Shown here: one piece after another, positions 25,423 through 32,766 of the stretch | How positions within the stretch are numbered: the first letter of the stretch is position 1 | Layout: every line of letters starts with the position of its first letter | From: Lewinellaceae bacterium | GTDB lineage: Bacteria > Bacteroidota > Bacteroidia > Chitinophagales > Saprospiraceae | Assembly: GCA_020636435.1 (NCBI GenBank) | Contig: JACJXX010000002.1 | Coordinates: forward strand, 992,001 to 1,056,000 | Reading direction: 5' to 3' | Length of the DNA: 64,000 nt | Notes under the pieces: model-generated | Told to the model about the DNA's origin: nothing | Databases searched by the model: none | Seen by the model: the letters and a program-made list of their open reading frames with translations, nothing else | Program-made: the position numbers and the translations under genes

Positions 25423-25487
25423 GCAGAACAATGCACATAGGCAATAGCGGTTAATCACCGCTCCAGCCTATGTGCCGGGCGTTCTAG
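25423..25487. other. attC-C recombination site
   Basis: R''-like box GCAGAAC (25423-25429) and right core GTTCTAG (25481-25487). Arms GCACATAGGC (25433-25442) / GCCTATGTGC (25466-25475) are perfect. The interior is nearly identical to attC-B (same AATAGCGGTTAA...CACCGCT core), as is usual within one chromosomal array. Confidence 0.85.
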
Positions 25488-25587
25488 CCAATTAGAAAAG
25501 GAAAAACAACTTTTATGGTTTGGAGCAAAACAAAGAAGTGAATAATTATGTCTCGACCGTAAAGTTTTGTATAAATAATTAAGGATT

Positions 25588-26262
25588 ATGCTAAAGTTTG
25601 AAGGCATACAATTACATGCGCAAAACTTATTTCCTGGTATTATAATAACTAGCGAATTACTTTTCCTTTTGGATGTTGATTTAAATAGCTTACAAAATGA
25701 ATTTTTTAAGACTATATTTTTGCTTGTTTTAAGTTACGTGCTTGGGTTAATCAGCAGCATAGTTTCAAGGTTAGTAATTGATTTAATAAGTGAAAATTAT
25801 GCTCGCTGGATTTTTTTAGAGTATATCGCTCATATTCATCTCGAAGAAGCTGCTAAAGAATATAATATTAAAACAAAAATTAGTGTGAGTGATGAAAAAG
25901 AAGGAAGAGTTAAAGATTTTTGGGAGAGAATAAGAATAAGAAGAAATAAAAAAAAGAGAAATAAAATTACTAAATGGAACATGGTTTATCGTTCCGCTTT
26001 AAGACAAGCTAAAGATGACAAGGAGGTTAATAATAGAAGAGCAGAAGGGAGATTAGTACGAAATTTATTTATTCCAATTTTTCTTGGAGGGTTAATTGTT
26101 CCAAAACTATATAATTACCAAATCAATTTATGGTTGATAAGCTTAACATTTTTTTGTAGCATGATATTTACTGTTTTTCTATATGGGTATGCTGAATTAA
26201 GAAATTTTGCAGAAGCCCATGATATTGCAAGAAAAAGAGAGGATAAAACGCTCCCGAATTGA
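25588..26262 (+). CDS. Unknown membrane protein with central basic domain, integron cassette
   Basis: 224 residues, not recognised. Two hydrophobic segments lie near residues 12-30 and 41-66 and two near 166-180 and 181-205. Between them is a hydrophilic, highly charged segment with a run of Arg and Lys (RIRIRRNKKKRNKITK), probably cytosolic. There are no enzyme motifs. It is alone in its cassette, which opens with GTTCTAGCC (25481) and ends at R'' GGCTAGAAC (26276-26284). It follows the RT cassette in the same orientation. Membrane proteins are frequent effectors of abortive-infection systems, but no link to the RT is shown. Confidence 0.65.
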   Translation: MLKFEGIQLHAQNLFPGIIITSELLFLLDVDLNSLQNEFFKTIFLLVLSYVLGLISSIVSRLVIDLISENYARWIFLEYIAHIHLEEAAKEYNIKTKISVSDEKEGRVKDFWERIRIRRNKKKRNKITKWNMVYRSALRQAKDDKEVNNRRAEGRLVRNLFIPIFLGGLIVPKLYNYQINLWLISLTFFCSMIFTVFLYGYAELRNFAEAHDIARKREDKTLPN

Positions 26263-26277
26263 TGATGAAGAAACTGG

Positions 26278-26343
26278 CTAGAACAAGGCACATACAATCA
26301 TACCGCCTAATCGGCGGCACGCTGCATGTGCTGGCCGTTGAAC
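26278..26343. other. attC-D recombination site
   Basis: R''-like box CTAGAAC (26278-26284) and right core GTTGAAC (26337-26343, a perfect GTTRRRY). Arms GCACAT/ATGTGC with an inner CCGCC/GGCGG stem. The 9-mer GGCTAGAAC is the exact complement of the start of its own cassette. The right core may belong to a lost cassette or to the left end of IS91-like copy 2. Confidence 0.8.
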
Positions 26344-26442
26344 AAAACCATCCTGCTTTCTACTCATAAAGTTCTGTTTTTCAGTGCATTGCGATTAATT
26401 TTCTCTTAAATTTGGTAGTATTATTTCACCAAATCGAAAGAA

Positions 26443-26760
26443 ATGAGCACACACACAGACCACCTTCAGAAGTTACAAGATTGGATGGAACTGCGCAACT
26501 ACAGCAAAGCCACTATTTCGGCCTACCGCTGTGCGTTAAAGCAGTTTTTGAACTGGCGGGAAGCAGAAGGCTTTTCGGGCCCGTTCGTACAGGAAGAAGC
26601 GCGCCGTTATTTGCTGAGCCGTTACCGCAGCGGCAAGAAGTGGCAGACGGTGAACGGGGATTATTCGGCGATGCGCAAGTTCTACGAGCACGCAGGAAGA
26701 GCCCTATTGTTGCGAAGGTTGTTCGGGGACAGATTTCCGGAAGGAGCCCCTGCCGCCTGA
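26443..26760 (+). pseudogene. Tyrosine recombinase N-terminal fragment fused to transposase remnant
   Basis: The first 85 or so residues (LQDWMELRNYSKATISAYRC onward) form the N-terminal core-binding domain of a phage-integrase-type recombinase. After KFYEHAG the frame runs into shifted IS91 transposase sequence and stops. The catalytic domain is missing, so the product cannot recombine DNA. A C-terminal piece of a similar recombinase is at 19547-19645. Neither fragment shows the extra helix that marks integron integrases, and too little remains to judge. Confidence 0.75.
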
Positions 26761-26891
26761 CCCGGCGTACACCCGCTATCACGTGTTGCGCAATGCCCGC
26801 CGCGGGCCGCCGGCCGGGCTAACGCGCGCTCCATCCGGTACTCCTGCTTCCCCCAAAGCACGCTGAATGGGGGCTGGGTCAGCTATGCCTG

Positions 26892-26938
26892 CCCTGTGGA
26901 ATAACTACCCTAAAGCCGCCTTCTGCAATTCCCACGGG
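26892..26938. mobile_element. 47-bp palindromic mini-element, third copy
   Basis: Begins CCCTGTGGAATAACTACCC and ends ATTCCCACGGG, closely related to 19912-19958. Flanked by GCCTG and GCCTA, an imperfect target duplication. It lies in the remnant tail region of IS91-like copy 2. Confidence 0.6.
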
Positions 26939-27275
26939 GCCTACCCGGAAATGCCAGGCAATAAAATGAGGCCGACTAGCCTTGAGCGGTACGCTAAGTT
27001 TGACAGGGCAGGGAAAAAAGCATATTTTACAAGCACTTTACTCAGGAGGAAGGCACACGCGTTTCCCCTAAGGCAACCGGACAGCGGGGCAGGCTGGTTT
27101 AGTCCAACTGAAATAGCCTGCCCGTATGGGTCTGCGCGGGCCGGTTCGGGAGCTTGGCGTTCGGGGTGGGGGGCGCAGACATTCCTTTGAGTTAGCGTCC
27201 AGCAGAAGAAACCGCTCGAAACTGGCAAATCGCTGAAAAAGGCTGTAAATTTACCCCAAACAAAGGCAAAGCAAC

Positions 27276-28151
27276 ATGGCGCTTCAAGATAAATACATCA
27301 ACCCCTTTACGGACTACGGTTTCAAGAAGCTGTTCGGGACGGAGATAAACAAAGACCTGCTGATCGATTTCCTCAACCAGGTGCTGCCGGAGCGCCACCA
27401 CATCCAGGATTTGTCGTATACCCCTACGGAAAAGCTGGGAGCCACCGAAATAGACCGAAAAGCCATCTTTGACCTGTACTGCACCAGCCCCAGCGGAGAA
27501 AGGTTCATCGTCGAGGTCCAAAAGGCGAAGCAGAACTACTTCAAAGACCGGAGTGTGTATTATTCGACCTTCCCCATTCAGGAGCAGGCAAAAAAGGGAG
27601 ACTGGGATTATCAATTAGCGGCGGTATACACGATAGGCATTCTGGACTTTGTATTTGACGACGGCCGGCATAAGGAAAAAGTACGCCATGAGGTAAAGTT
27701 AAAGGACCAACATTGCCAGGTATTCTATGACAAACTGACCTTCATTTACTTGGAGATGCCAAATTTCAAGAAGGCGGAAGGGGAATTGGAGACAGATTTT
27801 GACAAGTGGATGTATGTGTTGAAACACCTGCCGTATCTCCAAAACCGGCCGGCGGCCTTGCAGGAGCGAATATTCCAGAAGCTATTCGAAGCAGCGGAGA
27901 TTGCCCGCTTCGACCCGGAGGAAAAGGCCAGGTATGAGGAGAGTTTGAAATATTACCGGGATTTGAAGAATGTGGTGGATACGTCTTATGAAGAAGGCAG
28001 AGAAGAAGGCAGAGAAGAAGGCAAAGCAGAGAAAGAAATCGAAGTGATCTTAAAATCTCATGAAGCGGGGCTTGATGCAGAAACCATATCTAAGATTACC
28101 GGGAAATCTATCGAAGAAATAAAAAAGGCCATCGACGAAGCCGAACGCTAA
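27276..28151 (+). CDS. Rpn-family PD-(D/E)XK nuclease (recombination-promoting), integron cassette
   Basis: 291 residues of the Rpn/PD-(D/E)XK nuclease-transposase family, DNA nucleases that stimulate RecA-independent recombination. The opening NPFTDYGFKKLFGTE is diagnostic. Catalytic residues lie in AIFDLYCTSPSGERFIVEVQ (D...E-x-Q). The C terminus carries a Glu/Gly/Arg repeat (EEGREEGREEG) and a short helical tail, as in many relatives. The TAA stop lies inside the R'' box of attC-E. Unlike the other cassette genes it has the GC-rich codon use of the host chromosome, so it may have been captured from a local relative. The cassette start GTTAGCGT (27191) pairs with ACGCTAAC (28145-28152). Confidence 0.88.
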   Translation: MALQDKYINPFTDYGFKKLFGTEINKDLLIDFLNQVLPERHHIQDLSYTPTEKLGATEIDRKAIFDLYCTSPSGERFIVEVQKAKQNYFKDRSVYYSTFPIQEQAKKGDWDYQLAAVYTIGILDFVFDDGRHKEKVRHEVKLKDQHCQVFYDKLTFIYLEMPNFKKAEGELETDFDKWMYVLKHLPYLQNRPAALQERIFQKLFEAAEIARFDPEEKARYEESLKYYRDLKNVVDTSYEEGREEGREEGKAEKEIEVILKSHEAGLDAETISKITGKSIEEIKKAIDEAER

Positions 28152-28212
28152 CAATGTGTATATCGATCAGGCGGGCTAAGCGCCCGCCCGCCGTATGCAC
28201 GAGACGTTAGGT
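28146..28212. other. attC-E recombination site
   Basis: R''-like box CGCTAAC (28146-28152) and right core GTTAGGT (28206-28212, a perfect GTTRRRY). The inner stem GGCGGGC/GCCCGCC is strong and the outer arms are imperfect. Length is 67 bp. The last codons of the Rpn gene run into the R'' box. Confidence 0.8.
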
Positions 28213-28248
28213 TGCATAAAACGATTGATAACTAATAATATACTTCTA

Positions 28249-28581
28249 ATGAAAAACAATGAAGAAATTCAACTGTATTTAAAGCAGGATATAAATAGCT
28301 TATATGCAAATCTTGTAGATTATTCTCCCATCGAAGGTTTATTTGAACCTGAACAAAAAATAAAAATTGGTAAAGACCTTTGGGGACAATTGAAAAAGAA
28401 AATATTTAATAAACTATGTATTGAATGTGACCTTGTGAAAAAAATTGATGATCCAAAAATCAATGATGCTACAAGTTTAATAATAATAATTGCTGATTTA
28501 ATATCAAGTTTCACAGGAGGCTTTCCTGTTTTTTTTAGTTTCCACAATTATCTTCAAGATAGGTATTCGCGAATTTTGTAA
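28249..28581 (+). CDS. Unknown 110-residue cassette protein
   Basis: Not recognised. Mostly charged and helical for the first 70 residues, then one hydrophobic stretch (SLIIIIADLISSFTGGF), which may be membrane-associated. I chose ATG 28249; the in-frame ATG at 28195 lies inside attC-E. It is the last recognisable cassette of the array. The cassette opens with GTTAGGTTGC at 28206, but its own attC is not visible before the insertion sequence starting near 28628, so that end was probably lost. AT-rich. Confidence 0.6.
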   Translation: MKNNEEIQLYLKQDINSLYANLVDYSPIEGLFEPEQKIKIGKDLWGQLKKKIFNKLCIECDLVKKIDDPKINDATSLIIIIADLISSFTGGFPVFFSFHNYLQDRYSRIL

Positions 28582-28627
28582 TGTTGAAAATTAACTAAAG
28601 AAATATTAATTTCATGCCTTCATCAGG

Positions 28628-30071
28628 TAGGCTGTGTAATCTGAGCCCTTTAGCCCTCCCCGCTTTTGAGCTCCCGTTCCATTCTTTTACGCAGGCCAAA
28701 CCTGTTGTGGCAGACGTTGTCTTTTTGCCACTCTTGGAGCTGCGGCCCGGTGGCCGCCCGCATAGCCTGCTGAATGAACTGCGGGCTGACAGGCTGGTTG
28801 TACAGGGCGATGGACAACACATCGGCACTGATCGCCTTCATGCCCCCTTTGTTCTTGTAGCGCCCGAAGACACTCTCGATGATGTCAGAGCAGCAGAGCA
28901 GAGGCCCGTCCTGGCCGTACCGGCCAGCATAGGCGGCAAAGTAGGCGCCCATCGCAGCAATAAAAGCGGTAGCCTGGCGGGTCATGACGTGTTGCGTAAT
29001 GCGGTAATCGTTGACTTCCGCGCGCCACTCCGCGTAGCTGTCCGTGCTTAGCCCGCGGCTTTTGAGCACACTGGCCGTAATGGCGAGCAGGCGGTAAAAC
29101 TGGCTTAGGCGAAGCCGGAGCCAAACGCCCCGGCAAAATGAAAGCCTGGCGCGCATGGAGGCTGGGAGCATCGGCCAGTAGCCGTCGATACGGCCCATCC
29201 ATTCTACCAACGTGAAAATACGCAAAAAACGGTCTTTATCGCGCAGGCTGGGCGGCAACACGAACGGCCAATCTGTCAGCGCCAGTTGTTGGCGCAGCGT
29301 GCCAACCTTGGCGCATAAGCGGCTTAGTGCGGCATCGTCCTTGAACAACGCTTTGGCCAGGTTCATCATCACGTGGCTGCAGTCGCTGGCCCAGGGCAAG
29401 CCCAAAGACTTCAATGCCGCCAATAAATTAGTTCCCTGGTCGCAGATAACATAGCTCAGAGTAGCCGCAGGGCGAAGGCGCATATTGCGCCGGATAAAAT
29501 CCGCTACCGCCGCGCCCGTCCAGGACGATTGGACTTCCATGCCCAGTACGCTGACATCTTCTATGCACAAGGGGCGCCCGCAAGAGGCAGCATCGGCTTT
29601 GACGCCCAGCAGCAACAGCAGTTGCTCCTTCCCGATTTGGATACTGGCGTCCAGTATCCCCACGTATTCGCCCTTAAGGCCGTGCGTCAGCTTCAGCGCG
29701 TGCAGCCCACAGCGCTGTACCCAGTTGCTGGCCGTCTTCCAGCTCGGGGCCGAATAGGGCCAGCCCATCATCTCGGCGTAAAAGCCAGCCGTGGCCGCAG
29801 CACAGCGCAATGGCCCGCCGTGCAATACGATGTAAACAGCCAAGGCCATCATCTGCGCCGGGTACACACAGTTAAACACGGGCTGGGGTTTTGTAATGGC
29901 TTGCAGCTCCCGGACCTGGGCCTGCAACTTCACGATCATCGCATCACGGTGGCGGATCTGGCCCTTGAGCCGGCGGCGTTGCCGAATGTTTTTTTGGAGG
30001 CGGCGGTGTAGCCGAAAAATCGTAGCTTTGAGTTGTGCCCGCATGGATGTCGTTTTTTGTTTCACACCCTA
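28628..30071 (-). mobile_element. Insertion sequence of unassigned family
   Basis: A roughly 1.44-kb element with terminal sequences TAGGCTGTGTAA (28628-28639) and TTTCACACCCTA (30060-30071), which are inverted copies at 10 of 12 positions. One transposase gene fills it. The exact ends and any target duplication are uncertain. Confidence 0.6.
28650..30044 (-). CDS. DDE-type transposase, family not assigned
   Basis: About 464 residues. I do not recognise the IS family. The N terminus is basic and coiled-coil-like. Candidate catalytic residues are D in YVGILDASIQIGKEQ, D in SYVICDQGTNLLAAL and E in DIIESVFGRYKNKGG. A conserved-looking SDCSHVMMNLAKALF follows the second Asp, reminiscent of ISNCY-type and related enzymes. 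The frame is intact. The start is either ATG 30044 or an upstream in-frame GTG at 30065. Its composition is GC-rich, unlike the cassettes to its left. Confidence 0.7.
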   Translation of the reverse strand: MRAQLKATIFRLHRRLQKNIRQRRRLKGQIRHRDAMIVKLQAQVRELQAITKPQPVFNCVYPAQMMALAVYIVLHGGPLRCAAATAGFYAEMMGWPYSAPSWKTASNWVQRCGLHALKLTHGLKGEYVGILDASIQIGKEQLLLLLGVKADAASCGRPLCIEDVSVLGMEVQSSWTGAAVADFIRRNMRLRPAATLSYVICDQGTNLLAALKSLGLPWASDCSHVMMNLAKALFKDDAALSRLCAKVGTLRQQLALTDWPFVLPPSLRDKDRFLRIFTLVEWMGRIDGYWPMLPASMRARLSFCRGVWLRLRLSQFYRLLAITASVLKSRGLSTDSYAEWRAEVNDYRITQHVMTRQATAFIAAMGAYFAAYAGRYGQDGPLLCCSDIIESVFGRYKNKGGMKAISADVLSIALYNQPVSPQFIQQAMRAATGPQLQEWQKDNVCHNRFGLRKRMERELKSGEG

Positions 30072-30134
30072 ACCTATGATAGCCTGGGAGAAGCCTATGA
30101 AGCATTAGGTGATACTCAAAAAGCAATCGAAAAG
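30072..30134 (+). pseudogene. TPR-motif gene remnant
   Basis: About 20 codons in one frame read YDSLGEAYEALGDTQKAIEK, a clear tetratricopeptide motif. It is cut on the left by the insertion sequence and on the right by a MITE-like repeat. No continuation of the gene is seen on the far side of either element. Confidence 0.55.
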
Positions 30135-30345
30135 GGTGCGATTCCCCTTTGTACCCATGTAGCAGATAGCTTGGGGAAATGCCCCTAAAATTCAGGAAAA
30201 CACGGTTTCACAGTCCCCTTGCTCCACTGTTATGGAGCCTACGGCCTCAACAATGGAACCGGGAAACCATGTAACAGCACTTCGAGGGAATGATTCCCGG
30301 TGTTTTCATGCCCAGAAACATAAGGGGGTACAAACTAGTGCCTCG
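30134..30345. mobile_element. MITE-like element B, degenerate copy (inverted relative to 46165)
   Basis: Opens GGGTGCGATT and contains TTTGTACCC near its left and GGGTACAAA near its right side. Most of the interior matches the reverse complement of 46165-46380. The right terminal repeat is decayed. The rest of 30346-30458 shows no gene. Confidence 0.65.
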
Positions 30346-30458
30346 CGCACTACGCATAGCCGAGACGGTTGCCGCTAAGAATATTCCAAATCTTTAAAAA
30401 GAACGAATGGCATTCCGTAACTTAGTTCTCACCAGAATAACCAAAAAGGCAAGGACAA

Positions 30459-31379
30459 ATGAAAAGCCAACTATCCGCCCTGCTGCTGCTCGCGGCGGCC
30501 AATCTCTATTCACAGTCCACCGAAACCGTAGCCATCCCCGGCTCGGACGTCAGTTTTCAATTGGCCCTTATTCCTCAGGGCACCCTGGCATGGGAAGAAA
30601 AGGACGGCGCCCGGGCAGAACTCCAGCTCGACGCCTTTTGGATGGGTACCCACGAAGTCACCCACGATGAATATATTCTTTTCCAGCACCGGGAAAACGA
30701 CAGCGACGCCGCCTTTCGGAAAGAAGGCAATTACTCGGCCGACGCCATCAGCCGCCCTACCCCACCCTATCTCGACTATACTTATGGCATGGGCACTACC
30801 GGCGGATTCCCCGCAGTAAGCATGACCCAGCAGGCAGCTCTGCGCTACTGCCGGTGGCTGTACGAGAAGACCGGCCAGTTCTACCGCCTGCCTACCGAAG
30901 CGGAATGGACGCATGCCTGCCTGGCCGGGCAGGGGTGGCAGCCTGGAAAAGAGGAAATGGATCAATACGCCTAGCACTACGACAACAGTTACGAGAAATA
31001 CCACAAAACCGGCGAGAAATCGCCCAATCCCCGGGGCCTGTACGACCTGCTCGGCAACGTGGCCGAATGGACGCTGGACCATTACGAGAAAGACTACCTG
31101 GCAGCCATCGGCCAGGAAAAGCAAAACCCCTGGATAGCGCCTACCCGCCGCCACTCCCGCACCGTCAAAGGCGGATCTTATGACAGCGAACCCGAAGACT
31201 GCAACTGCCTGGCCCGCGAGAAATCGCAGGCGCGCTGGCAGGCACGTGACCCGCAAATCCCGAAAAGCATCTGGTGGAACACCGATTCGCCCTTTGTAGG
31301 TTTCCGCATTGTACGGCCGGAACAGCAGCCGGGGCCCGAAGAGGTAGAAGTATTTTTTGATAAAGCCATAAAAGAATAA
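30459..31379 (+). pseudogene. SUMF1/formylglycine-generating-enzyme-family protein with amber codon
   Basis: The frame runs from ATG 30459 to 31379 but is broken once by TAG at 30972-30974. The upstream part has a signal peptide, FWMGTHEVTHDEYILF and FYRLPTEAEWTHACLAG. The downstream part has GLYDLLGNVAEWTLDHY, VKGGSYDSE and FVGFRIVRP. These are the conserved motifs of the family. At the broken position relatives usually have Trp (DQYA-W-HYDNS), so a single TGG to TAG change would explain it. About 306 residues if read through. It is followed 6 bp later by an oxidoreductase gene, suggesting an operon. It could also be an assembly error or a recoded codon. Confidence 0.85.
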
Positions 31380-31385
31380 TTACCT

Positions 31386-32702
31386 ATGAAAGAACTCAAT
31401 CGCCGGGAATTCGTCAAAACCGCTGCTGGCGCCGCCGGCGGTTTCATCCTTGCTCCCTCCATGCTCTCCGCTAAAGCGCACATACAAGGCGGCGACGCCA
31501 TCCGGGTTGGCCTGGTGGGCTGCGGCGGGCGCGGCACCGGGGCCGCCGTCCAGGCCCTGCTCTCCGGGCAGAACGTGCGCCTGGTGGCCATGGCCGACGC
31601 CTTCCGAGACCAGGTGGAAAGCAGTTATCAGAAGATACTGGAGGAACTGGAAAACAACGAACTGCCGGCCGATCGCCTCAGCGTGCCGGAAGAACACAAG
31701 TTCGCAGGATTCGAAGGCTACGAGAAGGTGATTCCCCTCTGCGACGTGGTCATCCTGGCCACTCCTCCGGGCTTCCGGCCTCTGCACTTTGAAGCCACGG
31801 TTAAAGCCGGCAAACACATTTTCATGGAAAAGCCGGTGGCCGTCGACGCCCCGGGGGTGCGGCAGGTACTGAAAGCCGCCGAGGAGGCAAAGAAGCAAAA
31901 GCTCAACGTGGTGGTGGGCTTGCAGCGTCACTATGAAAAAGTATACTTGCGCTGGATGGAAATGCTGCACGCCGGCGCCATCGGCGACATCGTCACCGCC
32001 CACGTCTACTGGAACAGCAGCGGGGTCTGGGTGCGCCCTCGCCAGGAAGGGCAAACCGAGATGGAATACCAGATGCGCAACTGGTACTATTTCAACTGGC
32101 TCTGCGGCGACCACATCAACGAGCAACACATCCACAACCTCGACGTGGGCAACTGGGCCAAGCAGGCCTACCCGGTCAAAGCCCACGGCATGGGCGGCCG
32201 CCTGGTGCGCACCGGCAAGGAGTACGGGGAGATATTCGACCACCACAGCGTAGAGTACGAATATGCCGACGGCAGCCGCATGTTCAGCCAGTGCCGCCAT
32301 ATTAAAGATACTTACTACCAGGTCACGGAGTCCTTCCAGGGCACCAACGGCTCGGCTCCCAAACCAGGAGTCATCCAAACAACTGGTGGCTACAAACTCC
32401 TGGACCACGACGCCCGCAAGGACCCCAACCCCTACCAGGTGGAGCACGACTTGCTTTTCGACGCCATCGCCAAAGGAGAATATCGCTACGCCGATGCCGA
32501 AAACGGCGCCAAAAGCACCCTGACCGCCATCATGGGCCGCATGGCCACCTACTCCGGCCAACTGATCGAGTGGGACGCGGCGCTCAACTCCGAACTCAGC
32601 TTGATGCCCCAACGCTACGCCTGGGATGCAAAGCCGCCGGTGCTGCCCAATGAAGAGGGGTTCTATCCGGTGGCGGTGCCGGGGGAGACGAGGGTGTTGT
32701 AG
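31386..32702 (+). CDS. Gfo/Idh/MocA-family oxidoreductase with Tat signal
   Basis: 438 residues. The N terminus has a twin-arginine signal (NRREFVKTAAGAAGG), so the enzyme is exported folded, probably with NAD(P). A Rossmann nucleotide-binding motif follows (IRVGLVGCGGRGTG). The catalytic-dyad region is HIFMEKPVAVD with the EKP signature. The C-terminal alpha/beta substrate domain has GDHINEQHIHNLDV, placing His and Asp in the active site as in the periplasmic glycosidase-like and dehydrogenase subgroups of Bacteroidota. The substrate is probably a sugar or cyclitol. Together with the TIM-barrel protein downstream it suggests a small sugar-catabolic set. Confidence 0.9.
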   Translation: MKELNRREFVKTAAGAAGGFILAPSMLSAKAHIQGGDAIRVGLVGCGGRGTGAAVQALLSGQNVRLVAMADAFRDQVESSYQKILEELENNELPADRLSVPEEHKFAGFEGYEKVIPLCDVVILATPPGFRPLHFEATVKAGKHIFMEKPVAVDAPGVRQVLKAAEEAKKQKLNVVVGLQRHYEKVYLRWMEMLHAGAIGDIVTAHVYWNSSGVWVRPRQEGQTEMEYQMRNWYYFNWLCGDHINEQHIHNLDVGNWAKQAYPVKAHGMGGRLVRTGKEYGEIFDHHSVEYEYADGSRMFSQCRHIKDTYYQVTESFQGTNGSAPKPGVIQTTGGYKLLDHDARKDPNPYQVEHDLLFDAIAKGEYRYADAENGAKSTLTAIMGRMATYSGQLIEWDAALNSELSLMPQRYAWDAKPPVLPNEEGFYPVAVPGETRVL

Positions 32703-32766
32703 GGGGTAAATGTGTAAATGTGAGGGCATGGCAGGCAGGTGAACATGCCAGCCAGATAGTAAAAAC

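Larger units (their letters stand above)
26344..27190 (+). mobile_element. IS91-like element, copy 2 (internally deleted)
   Basis: Carries the N-terminal part of a tyrosine recombinase (from 26443) joined at about 26700 to sequence matching the last part of the IS91 transposase of copy 1. The junction lies in a shared GGAAGAGCC, suggesting deletion by microhomology. The tail (about 26965-27190) matches copy 1 to its last base, CAGACATTCCTTTGA. The next base starts the Rpn cassette (GTTAGCGT at 27191). The left end is only approximate. Confidence 0.7.

Noticed and set aside
19547..26760. Integron integrase remnants
   Set aside because: Both fragments belong to the IS91-like element (same element context, C-terminal piece in copy 1, N-terminal piece in copy 2). 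Nothing shows the integron-specific extra helix.
30018..30036. Match of CTTTGAGTTGTGCCC with the IS91/cassette junction at 21249
   Set aside because: It lies inside the coding start of an unrelated transposase, has no attC or element tail around it, and a 15-base match can arise by chance at this scale.
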